DNA from: Streptomyces sp. WP-1
GTDB taxonomy: Bacteria > Actinomycetota > Actinomycetes > Streptomycetales > Streptomycetaceae
Assembly: GCF_030450125.1 (NCBI RefSeq)
Contig: NZ_CP123923.1
Location: forward strand, 5,704,001 to 5,768,000
Direction: 5' to 3'
Length of the DNA stretch: 64,000 nucleotides
Below, one piece after another: positions 9,308-18,798 of the stretch; the stretch's first letter is position 1; each line of letters begins with the position of its first letter. The notes beneath the pieces were generated by a model. That model searched no databases. It was not told the DNA's origin and was given only the letters and a program-made list of their open reading frames with translations. Made by a program: the position numbers and the translations under genes.

Positions 9308-12019
9308 TCACAGCCCGTACTTCTCCCGGGCCTCCTTCACCGCCGTCGCCTTGACCTCGCCGCGCCTGGCGAGCTGGGCGAGGGCGGCGACCACGATCGA
9401 CTCGGCGTCCACGCCGAAGTGACGGCGGGCGGCCGGACGGGTGTCCGAGATGCCGAAGCCGTCGGTGCCGAGGGAGGACCAGTCCTGGTCGACCCACTGC
9501 GCGATCTGGTCCGGGACCTGGCGCATGTAGTCGGAGACCGCGAGGACCGGGCCCTCGGCGCCCTGGAGCGCCCGGCGGACGAACGGCACCCGCTCCTCGC
9601 CGCGCAGCAGGGCCGCGTCGGCCTCCAGCGCGTCACGGCGCAGCTCGGTCCAGGACGTCGCCGACCAGACGTCGGCCGCGACACCCCACTCCTCGGCCAG
9701 CAGGCGCTGCGCCTGAAGCGCCCAGTGGATCGCCGTACCGGAACCCAGCAGCTGGATGCGCGGGGCGTTGGCCGGGACGGTGACGCCCGCGGACTCCGCG
9801 GTGTTGAAGCGGTACAGGCCCTTGACGATGCCCTCGTCGACACCGGGGACACCGGGCTTCGCGGGCTGCGGCAGCGGCTCGTTGTAGACGGTGAGGTAGT
9901 AGAAGACGTTCTGGTCCTCGCCCGGCTGGGCCTCGCCGTACATCCGGCGCAGACCCTCGCGGACGATCACCGCGATCTCGTAGGCGAACGCGGGGTCGTA
10001 CGACAGCGCGGCCGGGTTGGTCGCGGCGATCACCGGCGAGTGGCCGTCGGCGTGCTGGAGGCCCTCGCCCGTCAGCGTCGTACGGCCGGCCGTGGCGCCG
10101 ACGAGGAAGCCGCGGCCGAGCTGGTCGCCGAGCTGCCACATCTGGTCGGCGGTGCGCTGCCAGCCGAACATCGAGTAGAAGATGTAGAACGGGATCATCG
10201 CCTCGCCGTGCGTCGCGTACGCGGTGGACGCGGCGATGAAGTCGGCCATCGAACCGGCCTCGGTGATCCCCTCGTTGAGGATCTGGCCGTTCTTGGCCTC
10301 CTTGTAGTACATCAGCTGGTCGCGGTCGACCGGCTCGTACGTCTGGCCCTTGGGGGAGTAGATCCCGAGCGACGGGAAGAGCGACTCCATGCCGAAGGTG
10401 CGCGCCTCGTCCGGGACGATCGGCACCCAGCGCTTGCCCGTCTCCTTGTCGCGGACCAGGTCCTTGACGAGGCGGACGAAGGCCATCGTGGTCGCCACGT
10501 TCTGCGAGCCGGAGCCCTTGTCGAAGGAGGCGAACGCCTTCTCGGCCGGGGCGGGCAGCGGGGCGATCGGGTGCGTACGGCGGGCCGGGGCGAGACCGCC
10601 GAGGGCCGCGCGGCGCTCCTGGAGGTAGCGGACCTCGGGGGAGTCGGCGCCCGGGTGGCCGTAGGGCACCACGCCGTCGGCGAAGTCGCTGTCCTTGATC
10701 GGCAGGTCGAGCAGGTCCCGCATCGCCTTGAACTCGTCCACCGTCAGCTTCTTCATCTGGTGGTTGGCGTTCTTCGACGCGAAGCCCTCGCCCAGGGTGT
10801 GGCCCTTGACCGTCTGGGCCAGGATCACGGTCGGCGCGCCCTTGTGCTCGACGGCCGCCTTGTACGCGGCGTAGACCTTGCGGGCCTCGTGACCGCCGCG
10901 CGAGAGGTGGAAGCACTCCAGGATCTTGTCGTCCGAGAGCAGCTTCGCCATCTCCACCAGCGCCGGGTCGGCGCCGAAGAAGTCCTGGCGGATGTAGGCG
11001 GCGTCGCGGGTCTGGTACGTCTGCACCTGCGCGTCCGGCACCTGGCGCAGCCGGCGGACCAGCGCGCCCGTGGTGTCGAGTGCGAACAGCTCGTCCCAGG
11101 CGGTGCCCCACAGCGTCTTGACGACGTTCCAGCCGGCGCCGCGGAACTGGGCCTCCAGCTCCTGCACGATCTTGAAGTTCGCGCGGACCGGGCCGTCCAG
11201 GCGCTGCAGGTTGCAGTTGATGACGAAGGTCAGGTTGTCGAGACCCTCGCGGGAGGCGAGCGCGAGCGCCGCCGTGGACTCGGGCTCGTCCATCTCGCCG
11301 TCGCCGAGGAACGCCCAGACGTGCGAGGCCGAGACGTCCTTGATGCCGCGGTTGGTCAGGTAGCGGTTGAAGCGCGCCTGGTAGATCGCCGACAGCGGGC
11401 CGAGGCCCATGGAGACGGTCGGGAACTCCCACAGCCAGGGCAGCCGGCGCGGGTGCGGGTACGACGGCAGACCGTCGCCGCCCGCCTCCTGGCGGAAGTT
11501 GTCCAGCTGCGCCTCGCTCAGGCGGCCGTCCAGGAAGGCGCGGGCGTAGATGCCGGGGGAGGCGTGGCCCTGGATGTACAGCTGGTCGCCGGACCCGGCG
11601 GCTTCCCCGGTGTCCTTGCCCTTGAAGAAGTGGTTGAAGCCGGTCTCGTAGAGCCAGGCCGCGGAGGCGAAGGTGGCGATGTGGCCGCCGACGCCGTGCT
11701 TGCTGCCCCGGGTGACCATCGCGGCCGCGTTCCAGCGGTTCCAGGCGGTGATCCGGGCCTCCATCTCCGGGTCACCGGGCAGGCCCGGCTCCGCGGAGGT
11801 GGGGATGGTGTTGACGTAGTCCGTCTCCAGCAGCTTCGGCAGCGCGATGCCGCCCGCCTCGGCGCGCTCCAGCGTGCGCCGCATCAGGTACGCGGCACGA
11901 TGCGGGCCCGCCTCCCTGGCCACGGCGTCCAGGGAGGCCTGCCATTCGGCGGTCTCCTCCGGGTCGCGGTCCGGGAGCTGGTCGAGCTCGCTCGGCTGGA
12001 TGGCGTGGGGGTCGGTCAT
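9308..12019 (-). CDS. aceE: Pyruvate dehydrogenase E1 component, homodimeric type
   Basis: A 903-aa ThDP-dependent E1 that decarboxylates pyruvate and reductively acetylates the lipoyl groups of E2, feeding acetyl-CoA synthesis. The ThDP/Mg signature is visible ([13 protein letters not shown] ... [14 protein letters not shown]). Length and the opening [20 protein letters not shown] match the single-chain AceE of actinobacteria and gammaproteobacteria rather than the alpha/beta type. The open frame reaches 12202, but ATG at 12019 has AGGAAGGCGG directly upstream and gives the family start MTDPHAIQ. A GntR/FCD regulator gene ends 326 bases upstream on the same strand, and the gap carries inverted repeats. 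The E2 and E3 genes follow further upstream (13.5-16.7 kb). Confidence 0.97.
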   Translation of the reverse strand: MTDPHAIQPSELDQLPDRDPEETAEWQASLDAVAREAGPHRAAYLMRRTLERAEAGGIALPKLLETDYVNTIPTSAEPGLPGDPEMEARITAWNRWNAAAMVTRGSKHGVGGHIATFASAAWLYETGFNHFFKGKDTGEAAGSGDQLYIQGHASPGIYARAFLDGRLSEAQLDNFRQEAGGDGLPSYPHPRRLPWLWEFPTVSMGLGPLSAIYQARFNRYLTNRGIKDVSASHVWAFLGDGEMDEPESTAALALASREGLDNLTFVINCNLQRLDGPVRANFKIVQELEAQFRGAGWNVVKTLWGTAWDELFALDTTGALVRRLRQVPDAQVQTYQTRDAAYIRQDFFGADPALVEMAKLLSDDKILECFHLSRGGHEARKVYAAYKAAVEHKGAPTVILAQTVKGHTLGEGFASKNANHQMKKLTVDEFKAMRDLLDLPIKDSDFADGVVPYGHPGADSPEVRYLQERRAALGGLAPARRTHPIAPLPAPAEKAFASFDKGSGSQNVATTMAFVRLVKDLVRDKETGKRWVPIVPDEARTFGMESLFPSLGIYSPKGQTYEPVDRDQLMYYKEAKNGQILNEGITEAGSMADFIAASTAYATHGEAMIPFYIFYSMFGWQRTADQMWQLGDQLGRGFLVGATAGRTTLTGEGLQHADGHSPVIAATNPAALSYDPAFAYEIAVIVREGLRRMYGEAQPGEDQNVFYYLTVYNEPLPQPAKPGVPGVDEGIVKGLYRFNTAESAGVTVPANAPRIQLLGSGTAIHWALQAQRLLAEEWGVAADVWSATSWTELRRDALEADAALLRGEERVPFVRRALQGAEGPVLAVSDYMRQVPDQIAQWVDQDWSSLGTDGFGISDTRPAARRHFGVDAESIVVAALAQLARRGEVKATAVKEAREKYGL

Positions 12020-12138
12020 GTCGCCGCCTTCCTCAGTCGAAGGGGGTTCCCTCATCGGTAAGGGTTCGGGGGTGCCCTTGTGTCTTTGGCAGGACAGGGC
12101 AGAGGACCTCGGGTGGAAGTCCGTCGGTGACTGTAACT

Positions 12139-12160
12139 CCCTGATCGATGATCGATCAAA
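12139..12160. promoter_or_regulatory. TGATCGAT...ATCGATCA palindrome upstream of aceE
   Basis: The sequence TGATCGATGATCGATCA is a 17-base near-perfect palindrome lying about 125 bases upstream of the aceE start. A related half-palindrome TTGATCA follows at about 12236-12242. Symmetric T-G-A-T-C-type sites of this size suit FCD-class GntR dimers, and such a regulator is encoded next door. Binding is inferred only. Confidence 0.45.
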
Positions 12161-12191
12161 GGGTTGAGCGGGAAAACCTCTTGATTCCAAG

Positions 12192-12238
12192 AAAGTCGGC
12201 ACCCGGTGCCTTGGAACTGGGCACCCGGTGCCGACTTT
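12192..12238. promoter_or_regulatory. Large inverted repeat with two GGCACCCGGTGCC boxes
   Basis: AAAGTCGGCACCCGGTGCC at 12192-12210 and GGCACCCGGTGCCGACTTT at 12220-12238 are inverted copies with one central mismatch. Each arm itself contains the near-palindrome GGCACCCGGTGCC. It lies between the gntR 3' end and the aceE 5' end, so it may be the gntR terminator, an operator pair for aceE, or both. Confidence 0.5.
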
Positions 12239-12345
12239 GATCAGGGAATTCGCAGGTGAGCGGGGGTATGCTCGGGGGTGCGAGCGTCAGCCGGGCGTCA
12301 GTCCGCGTCAGTCGACCGTCAGCCGGCCGTCAGACCGGATGCCGG

Positions 12346-12969
12346 TCAGGCGCGAGGCGCGCAGCCGAGCACATGCGCCTTCACCAGCTCCGCGATCCGC
12401 GGGTCCCGGCGCTTGAACGCCTGCACCAGTTCCTCGTGCTCCTCGGCGTACGACTGCTGCACCGTGCCCAGCCAGCGGATCGACAGGGCGGTGAAGACCT
12501 CGATGCCGAGCCCCTCCCAGGTGTGCAGCAGCACCGAGTTGTCGGCGGCGCGCACGAGTTCGCGGTGGAAGCCGACGGTGTGCCGCACCTGCGCGGTGCC
12601 GTCGGCGGCGCGGTCGGCCTCGTACAGGGCCAGCACATGGGGTTCCAGGGCCGAGCAGTCGCCGGCGAGGCGGTCGGCGGCCAGCTCGGCCGCGATGGCC
12701 TCCAGACCGGCCCTGACCGGGTAGCTCTCCTCCAGGTCGGCCGCGGTGAGATTGCGGACCCGCACGCCCTTGTTCGGCGCCGACTCGATCAGCCGCAGCG
12801 TCTCCAGCTCCCGCAGCGCCTCGCGCACCGGGGTCTGGCTGACCTCCAGCTCGGTGGCGATACGGCGCTCCACGATGCGCTCGCCCGGCTGCCAGCGCCC
12901 GCTGACGATCCCCTCCACGATGTGCTCGCGGATCTGTTCGCGCAGCGAGTGGACTACGGGCGCGGTCAT
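12346..12969 (-). CDS. GntR-family (FCD/FadR-like) transcriptional regulator
   Basis: A 207-aa regulator with an N-terminal winged helix (LREQIREHIVEGIVSGRWQP, then ERIVERRIATELEVSQTPVR and EALRELETLRLIESAPNKGV) and a C-terminal all-helical FCD ligand domain. FCD domains bind organic acids with a metal held by histidines; HTVGFHRELVRAADN carries candidate residues. By position it is the natural controller of aceE, analogous in context to enterobacterial PdhR, but effector and sign of control are not shown. ATG at 12969 has GGGAGGAG just upstream; the frame upstream of it is not coding-like. Confidence 0.9.
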   Translation of the reverse strand: MTAPVVHSLREQIREHIVEGIVSGRWQPGERIVERRIATELEVSQTPVREALRELETLRLIESAPNKGVRVRNLTAADLEESYPVRAGLEAIAAELAADRLAGDCSALEPHVLALYEADRAADGTAQVRHTVGFHRELVRAADNSVLLHTWEGLGIEVFTALSIRWLGTVQQSYAEEHEELVQAFKRRDPRIAELVKAHVLGCAPRA

Positions 12970-13137
12970 GAGGGCTCCTCCCGGGGGCTGACCTTTAGAC
13001 AATACGGCGGCTTCGCTCGGCGGGAGCGTGCGCGGGGGGCGCTTCGATGCAGGTGAGACGAGGCTTACACGGGACGCGGAGGGGCAAACGGGCGCCTTTC
13101 GGTTCGGTTCGGTGATTGCCGGACGACCACACCCCGC

Positions 13138-13515
13138 GTGCGCCCGCTCGCACCCGGCGACGGATCCGGGGCCCCGGACGCCTTCGCGGCGTCCTGCCGC
13201 AGCGTGACCGACACGTGGGGCGGGGCCGCCGTCGGCCTCACGGACACGGCGGACAAGTACCGCCGGGCCGACTGGCAGGCCCGGCGGGTGCAGGGGCATC
13301 TCGGGGTGCGACCCGATTTCCGTGCACGACCGGGACCTGGCCTGTCCCTCGTGTCCGATCAGGAAGTCGGAAGTGGAAACGGGCGGAGCCCCCGTCCGGA
13401 GAAGAACTCCGGGCGGGGGCTCCGCCGTGGTCGCCGCAGGGCGTTCGAGCCTTACAGGCCGAGCTCGACCTCGAACTCGCCCGCCTCCAGGATCGACTTG
13501 ACCGCCGTCAGGTAA
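13138..13515 (+). CDS. Possible remnant of a small helical (WXG100/ESX-like) protein, doubtful
   Basis: A weak candidate in the 482-base gap between gntR and the E2 gene. The first ~55 codons from GTG 13138 are GC3-rich and read [20 protein letters not shown] then [12 protein letters not shown]. This resembles the C-terminal helix of ESX/WXG100-like proteins, in which a Trp-Gly turn is followed by an amphipathic helix. After that the frame runs through the hairpin at 13382-13426 and into the antisense end of the E2 gene, so it is probably a decayed fragment ending near 13310. No convincing ribosome binding site is seen. The remainder of this gap shows no gene. Confidence 0.25.
   Translation: MRPLAPGDGSGAPDAFAASCRSVTDTWGGAAVGLTDTADKYRRADWQARRVQGHLGVRPDFRARPGPGLSLVSDQEVGSGNGRSPRPEKNSGRGLRRGRRRAFEPYRPSSTSNSPASRIDLTAVR
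13382..13426 (-). terminator. 13-bp perfect hairpin after the E2 gene
   Basis: GGCGGAGCCCCCG at 13382-13394 pairs with CGGGGGCTCCGCC at 13414-13426, with a further TCCGGA/TCCGG pairing inside the loop. It is 26 bases past the minus-strand E2 stop; CGTTTCC follows in the transcript direction. Confidence 0.7.
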
Positions 13516-15260
13516 CGGGCCGCGTCGGCGCCGTCGACCAGGCGGTGGTCGTAGGAGAGGGTCAGGTAGGTCATGTCGCGGACGCCGATGACCGTACCCT
13601 CCTCGGTCTCGATGACGGCCGGACGCTTGACCGTGGCACCGATGCCGAGGATCGCGACCTGGCCCGGCGGCACGATGATCGTGTCGAACAGGGCACCGCG
13701 CGAACCGGTGTTGGAGATGGTGAAGGTCCCGCCGGACAGCTCGTCCGGGGTGATCTTGTTGGCGCGGACCTTGCCCGCCAGCTCCGCCGTGGCCTTGGCG
13801 ATGCCCGCGATGTTGAGGTCGCCGGCGTGCTTGATGACCGGGGTCATCAGGCCCTTCTCGGAGTCCACCGCGATACCGACGTTCTCGGTGTCGAAGTAGG
13901 TGATCGTGCCCTCGGCCTCGTTGATCTTGGCGTTGATGACCGGGTGGGCCTTCAGCGCCTGCGCGGCGGCCTTGACGAAGAACGGCATCGGGGAGAGCTT
14001 GACGCCCTCGCGGGCCGCGAAGGAGGCCTTCGCCTGGCCGCGCAGCCGCATCAGACGCGTCACGTCGACCTCGACGACCGACGACAGCTGGGCCTGCTCG
14101 CGCAGCGCCTTGACCATGTTGTCGCCGATGACCTTGCGGATGCGGGTCATCTTGACGGTCTGGCCGCGCAGCGGGGAGGCCTCCAGCGCCGGGGCCTTCT
14201 TGGCGGCCGGGGCGGCGGCCGCGGCGGCCGGAGCCGGAGCGGCGGCGGGAGCCTTCGCGGCCTCGGCGGCGGCGATGACGTCCTGCTTGCGGATACGGCC
14301 GCCGACACCGGTGCCCTTGACGGTGGACAGGTCGACGCCGTTCTCGGCGGCGAGCTTGCGCACCAGCGGGGTCACGTACGCGCCCTCGTCCGTCGCCTGG
14401 GTGGCGGTCGGGGAGGTCGGCGCGGTGGCCGGGGTGACCGGAGCCGGGGCGGGCGCCGGGGCCGGGGCGGGCGCCGGGGTGGCGGGCTGCGCCGGGGCGG
14501 CCGGAGCCGGGGCCGCGGGGGCAGCCGGAGCGGCCGGGGCGGGAGCCGGGGTGGGCTCGGCGACCGGGGCCGGGGCGGGCGCCGGTTCGGCGGCGGGGGC
14601 CGGGGCGGCCGGAGCCGGGGCGGCGGCGGGGGCGGCACCGGGCGCGCCGATGACGGCGAGCTTGGCGCCGACCTCGGCGGTCTCGTCCTCGCCGACCACG
14701 ATCTCCAGCAGCACGCCGGACGTGGGCGCCGGGATCTCGGTGTCGACCTTGTCCGTGGAGACCTCGAGCAGCGGCTCGTCGGCCTCGACGGAGTCGCCGA
14801 CCGACTTCAGCCAGCGGGTGACGGTGCCCTCGGTGACGGACTCACCGAGCGCGGGCAGCACCACGTCGGTGCCCTCGGCGCCACCGGCGGGGGCGGCGGC
14901 CGGGGCCTCGGCGGGCTGCGCCGGGGCGGGCTCGGCCACCGGGGCCGGCGCCTCGGCGGCGGGGGCCTCGGCGGCAGGTGCCTCGGCGGCGGCCGGGGCC
15001 GGGGCCTCGGCGGGGGCGCCGCTGCCGTCGTCGATCAGGGCCAGCTCGGCACCGACCTCGACGGTCTCGTCCTCGGCGACCTTGATGGACGCCAGCACGC
15101 CGGAGACGGGCGAGGGGATCTCGGTGTCGACCTTGTCGGTCGAGACCTCGAGCAGCGGCTCGTCGGCCTCGACGCGCTCACCCTCGGCCTTCAGCCAGCG
15201 GGTGACGGTGCCCTCGGTGACGCTCTCACCGAGCGCCGGAAGGGTTACGGAAACCGCCAT
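13452..15260 (-). CDS. sucB: 2-oxoacid dehydrogenase E2 (dihydrolipoamide acyltransferase), two lipoyl domains
   Basis: A 602-aa E2 core protein. Two N-terminal lipoyl domains each carry the lipoylated lysine in [12 protein letters not shown] (residues ~40 and ~165), joined by long Ala/Pro-rich linkers. A peripheral-subunit-binding domain follows ([20 protein letters not shown], then [13 protein letters not shown]), then the catalytic acyltransferase core with [17 protein letters not shown] near the C-terminus. In actinobacteria one E2 of this type can serve both the pyruvate and 2-oxoglutarate complexes, so succinyl- versus acetyl-transferase naming is uncertain; I use sucB as the common label. 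ATG 15260 gives [19 protein letters not shown]. It lies downstream of lpdA on the same strand with a 60-base gap, probably one operon. Confidence 0.93.
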   Translation of the reverse strand: MAVSVTLPALGESVTEGTVTRWLKAEGERVEADEPLLEVSTDKVDTEIPSPVSGVLASIKVAEDETVEVGAELALIDDGSGAPAEAPAPAAAEAPAAEAPAAEAPAPVAEPAPAQPAEAPAAAPAGGAEGTDVVLPALGESVTEGTVTRWLKSVGDSVEADEPLLEVSTDKVDTEIPAPTSGVLLEIVVGEDETAEVGAKLAVIGAPGAAPAAAPAPAAPAPAAEPAPAPAPVAEPTPAPAPAAPAAPAAPAPAAPAQPATPAPAPAPAPAPAPVTPATAPTSPTATQATDEGAYVTPLVRKLAAENGVDLSTVKGTGVGGRIRKQDVIAAAEAAKAPAAAPAPAAAAAAPAAKKAPALEASPLRGQTVKMTRIRKVIGDNMVKALREQAQLSSVVEVDVTRLMRLRGQAKASFAAREGVKLSPMPFFVKAAAQALKAHPVINAKINEAEGTITYFDTENVGIAVDSEKGLMTPVIKHAGDLNIAGIAKATAELAGKVRANKITPDELSGGTFTISNTGSRGALFDTIIVPPGQVAILGIGATVKRPAVIETEEGTVIGVRDMTYLTLSYDHRLVDGADAARYLTAVKSILEAGEFEVELGL

Positions 15261-15320
15261 GGTTTCGGTTGCTCCTTACGAATTGCGGAAGTCTGTGTCG
15301 TCGCGCCCGTGACCGAGGGC

Positions 15321-16709
15321 TCAGTCGTGGGAGTGCAGCGGCTTGCCGGCCAGCGCCAGGTGGGCCTCGCCCATCGCCTCGTTCTGCGTCGGGTGGGCGT
15401 GGATGAGCTGGGCCACCTCGGCCGGCAGCGCCTCCCAGTTGTAGATCAGCTGGGCCTCGCCGACCTGCTCGCCCATGCGGTCGCCGACCATGTGGACGCC
15501 GACCACGGCACCGTCCTTGACCTGGACGAGCTTGATCTCGCCCGAGGTGTTCAGGATCTTGCTCTTGCCGTTGCCCGCCAGGTTGTACTTCAGAGCGACG
15601 ACCTTGTCCGCGCCGTAGATCTCCTTGGCCTTGGCCTCGGTGATGCCGACGGAGGCGACCTCGGGGTGGCAGTACGTCACCCGCGGGACACCGTCGTAGT
15701 CGATCGGGACGGCCTTCAGACCGGCCAGGCGCTCCGCCACCAGGATGCCCTCGGCGAAGCCGACGTGCGCGAGCTGGAGGGTCGGGACCAGGTCGCCGAC
15801 GGCGGAGATGGTCGGGACGTTGGTCCGCATGTACTCGTCGACCAGGACGTAGCCACGGTCCATGGCGACACCCTGCTCCTCGTAGCCGAGGCCCTGGGAG
15901 ACCGGGCCGCGGCCGACGGCGACGAGGAGGACCTCGGCCTCGAACTCCTTGCCGTCGGCGAGGGTGACCTTGACGCCGTCCTGGGTGTACTCGGCCTTCT
16001 GGAAGAAGGTGCCGAGGCTGAACTTGATCCCGCGCTTGCGGAACGCGCGCTCAAGAAGCTTCGAGGAGTTCTCGTCCTCGACCGGCACGAGGTGCTTGAG
16101 GCCCTCGATCACGGTCACGTCGGAGCCGAAGGACTTCCACGCGGAGGCGAACTCGACGCCGATGACACCGCCGCCGAGGATGATCGCGGACTTGGGCACG
16201 CGGTCCAGGACGAGGGCGTGGTCCGAGGAGATGATCCGGTTGCCGTCGATCTCCAGGCCCGGCAGCGACTTCGGCACGGAGCCGGTCGCCAGCAGGACGT
16301 GGCGGCCCTGGACACGCTGACCGTTCACATCGACGGAGGTGGGGGAGGACAGCCGGCCCTCGCCCTCGATGTACGTCACCTTGCGGGACGCGATCAGGCC
16401 CTGGAGGCCCTTGTACAGGCCGGCGATCACGCCGTCCTTGTACTTGTGGACGGCCGGGACGTCGATGCCCTCGAAGGTGGCCTTGACGCCGAACTGCTCG
16501 CTCTCGCGGGCCTGGTCGGCGATCTCGCCCGCGTGCAGCAGGGCCTTGGTGGGGATGCAGCCCCGGTGCAGGCAGGTGCCGCCGACCTTGTCCTTCTCGA
16601 TCAGGGCGACGTCCAGGCCCAGCTGCGCCCCGCGCAGGGCCGCGGCGTAACCACCGCTACCACCGCCGAGGATCACTAGGTCGAAAACGGTGCTGGCGTC
16701 GTTCGCCAC
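15321..16709 (-). CDS. lpdA: Dihydrolipoyl dehydrogenase (E3)
   Basis: A 462-aa FAD/NAD-dependent disulfide oxidoreductase that reoxidises the dihydrolipoyl groups of the E2. Visible motifs are the FAD Rossmann GGGSGGYAAALRGAQLG, the redox-active disulfide GGTCLHRGCIPTK, an NAD-binding GGGVIGVEFA, and the C-terminal catalytic HAHPTQNEAMGE in which His-Glu form the active-site dyad. GTG at 16709 (VANDASTVFDLVILGGG) has GGAGG eight bases upstream; the frame continues to 16826 but the extra residues are Pro/Arg-rich and not family-like. First gene of the E3-E2 pair. Confidence 0.96.
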   Translation of the reverse strand: MANDASTVFDLVILGGGSGGYAAALRGAQLGLDVALIEKDKVGGTCLHRGCIPTKALLHAGEIADQARESEQFGVKATFEGIDVPAVHKYKDGVIAGLYKGLQGLIASRKVTYIEGEGRLSSPTSVDVNGQRVQGRHVLLATGSVPKSLPGLEIDGNRIISSDHALVLDRVPKSAIILGGGVIGVEFASAWKSFGSDVTVIEGLKHLVPVEDENSSKLLERAFRKRGIKFSLGTFFQKAEYTQDGVKVTLADGKEFEAEVLLVAVGRGPVSQGLGYEEQGVAMDRGYVLVDEYMRTNVPTISAVGDLVPTLQLAHVGFAEGILVAERLAGLKAVPIDYDGVPRVTYCHPEVASVGITEAKAKEIYGADKVVALKYNLAGNGKSKILNTSGEIKLVQVKDGAVVGVHMVGDRMGEQVGEAQLIYNWEALPAEVAQLIHAHPTQNEAMGEAHLALAGKPLHSHD

Positions 16710-16886
16710 GTCACGTCCTCCATGCATGTGCGCCTTGCGCCGATCTCCGATGACCGGCGGGCGGCTGGTGTCCGGCCGCTTGATGCTTCGGCCCTTCGGT
16801 GGGGGCCCTGTCCTGCCGGGCTCCATCTTTGCACTTGTTGGAGGCGGACGAGACGCCGGGCTGGTGTGTGAGACGTCCCACTACGA

Positions 16887-16925
16887 GCGCCCGAAGGGGC
16901 GCGGGGAACCGCGCGAGCGGCCCCC
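16887..16925. repeat. Streptomyces-type GCGCCC-GAA-GGGGCGCGGGGAAC element
   Basis: A short hairpin (GCGCCC at 16887-16892, GGGCGC at 16897-16902) is followed by GGGGAACCGCGCGAGC. This GC-rich motif recurs widely between Streptomyces genes; a reverse-oriented relative lies near 25.05 kb and another near 56.74 kb in this window. It lies beyond the pepA stop and may act as its terminator. Confidence 0.4.
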
Positions 16926-16976
16926 ACGCCCCGAGGACGCGCCACGGACCGTGCGGCCCGAGCCATCGAGCAGGCG

Positions 16977-18521
16977 TCAGCCCAGCTCGCCCGCGGCCGT
17001 CAGCTCCACGAGCCGGACCAGCGTACGGACCGCCGTGCCGGTGCCGCCCTTCGGCGTGTACCCGAAGGGCGCGCCCTCGTTGAAGGCCGGGCCCGCGATG
17101 TCGAGGTGCGCCCAGGCGATGCCCTCGCCCACGAACTCGCGCAGGAACAGACCGGCCAGCAGCCCGCCGCCCCAGCGCTCGCCGACGTTGGTCATGTCGG
17201 CGACCTGGGACTCCAGGCCCTTGGTCAGGTGCTCCGGCATCGGCATCGGCCACGCCGGCTCGCCGGTCTCCTCCGCCGCCTCGTACACCGAGGTGCGGAA
17301 CGCGTCGTCGTTGGCGAGGACACCCATCGTCCGGCTGCCCAGCGCCACCATCATCGCGCCGGTCAGCGTCGCGACGTCCACGATCGCGTCCGGCTCCTCC
17401 AGCGAGGCGGCCCACAGCGCGTCGCCGAGCACCAGCCGCCCCTCGGCGTCGGTGTTGAGCACCTCCACCGTCTTGCCGCTGTACATGCGCAGCACGTCAC
17501 CCGGGCGCACCGCCGAGCCGGACGGCATGTTCTCGGCCAGCGCCAGCCAGCCGGTGACGTTCGCCCGCAGGCCGAGCCGGGCCGCGGCGACGACGGCCGC
17601 GAAGACCGCCGCGGCACCGGCCATGTCGCACTTCATCGTCTCGTTGTGACCGGCCGGCTTCAGCGAGATGCCGCCCGAGTCGTAGGTGATGCCCTTGCCG
17701 ACGAAGGCGAGGGTCCGCTCGGCCTTCGGGTGCGTGTAGGCGATCTTGACCAGGCGCGGGGTCGCGGCCGAGCCGCCGCCGACGCCGAGGATGCCGCCGT
17801 AGCCGCCCTTGACCAGCGCCTTCTCGTCGAGCACCTGCACCTTGAGGCCGTGCTCCTTGGCCGCGGCCTGCACGATGCCCGCGAAGCTCTCCGGGGTGAG
17901 GTCGTTCGGCGGCAGGTTGACCAGGTCGCGGGCGCGGTTCAGCTCCTCGCCGACCGCGAGGGAGCGGGCGAGGGCACCCTTGTGGGCGGCGTCGCGCGGC
18001 TTGCCGCCGAGCAGGACGGCCTCGCCCAGCGGGGCCTTGCCGTTCTTCGCGCGGGCGCCCTTCGCCTTGCCGCTGCTCTCCTTGAAGGAGTCGAAGGAGT
18101 ACGCGCCGAGGAGCGCACCCTCGCCGATCGCCTCCAGGGCGCCGGGGCCGTCCACGGGCAGCGCGAACGCGGCCTTCTTGGCGCCGGTGAGCGCCCGGGC
18201 CGCCGTACCCGCGGCCTTGCGCAGCGCCTCGGCGCCGAAACCGGCCGCCGCGTCCTTGGTGTCCGGCTCCGCGCCCAGGCCCACCGCCACCACGAGCGGG
18301 GCCTTGAAGCCCGCCGGGGCGGGCAGCTTCGTCAGCTCGCCCTCCGCGCCCGAGGCGCCGAGGGTCTCCAGGACGCCGGCCAGCTTGCCGTCGTACGCCT
18401 TGTCCACGGCCTCGGCGCCCGGCGCGACGACGGGTCCCTTGGCGCCCTTGGCGACACCGATCACGATCGCGTCGGCCCGCAGGCCGGGCGCCGCGGCGGT
18501 GCTGAGAGTCAGAGCAGTCAC
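16977..18521 (-). CDS. pepA: Leucyl aminopeptidase (M17 family)
   Basis: A 514-aa cytosolic M17 aminopeptidase that removes N-terminal residues using two metal ions. The diagnostic signature NTDAEGRLVLGDAL is intact, as are FVGKGITYDSGGISLKPAG (metal and catalytic lysine region) and MKCDMAGAAAV. The N-terminal ~160 residues form the Ala/Gly-rich macro-like domain. ATG at 18521 (MTALTLSTAAAPGLRADAIV) is preferred. It is oriented like lpdA, but a 267-base gap with the repeat-like element separates them. Confidence 0.95.
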   Translation of the reverse strand: MTALTLSTAAAPGLRADAIVIGVAKGAKGPVVAPGAEAVDKAYDGKLAGVLETLGASGAEGELTKLPAPAGFKAPLVVAVGLGAEPDTKDAAAGFGAEALRKAAGTAARALTGAKKAAFALPVDGPGALEAIGEGALLGAYSFDSFKESSGKAKGARAKNGKAPLGEAVLLGGKPRDAAHKGALARSLAVGEELNRARDLVNLPPNDLTPESFAGIVQAAAKEHGLKVQVLDEKALVKGGYGGILGVGGGSAATPRLVKIAYTHPKAERTLAFVGKGITYDSGGISLKPAGHNETMKCDMAGAAAVFAAVVAAARLGLRANVTGWLALAENMPSGSAVRPGDVLRMYSGKTVEVLNTDAEGRLVLGDALWAASLEEPDAIVDVATLTGAMMVALGSRTMGVLANDDAFRTSVYEAAEETGEPAWPMPMPEHLTKGLESQVADMTNVGERWGGGLLAGLFLREFVGEGIAWAHLDIAGPAFNEGAPFGYTPKGGTGTAVRTLVRLVELTAAGELG

Positions 18522-18798
18522 GGTGGTGAATTCTCGCTTCCGATGTGAAGTTGCTTGGGGTGGGTCGACCGGGCCCGACAGCCGACCCTAGGTCCAGGTC
18601 CGGGGGCAGGTGGCAACCGGGATCCCCGCCTTGTAGGCGAACACCCGGGACGAGACTACGCGCGTGCCCCGCCGCGCTCATGCCCCCGGTGTGCACCCGT
18701 ATGTGGCGCGGCGGCCCCCACCACCTGTCCGGGCAGGCCCTGTGACCTTCCCTTTCGGGCCAAGTGGCTCCTCGCGCGAGGGAGTTGCGACCCGCCCG

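Noticed and set aside
9419..12061. 880-codon plus-strand frame opposite aceE
   Set aside because: Shadow of a high-GC gene; aceE on the minus strand has clear ThDP motifs and a ribosome binding site. Similar long shadows opposite the E2/E3 genes, pepA, the RND gene and ctaD were ignored for the same reason.
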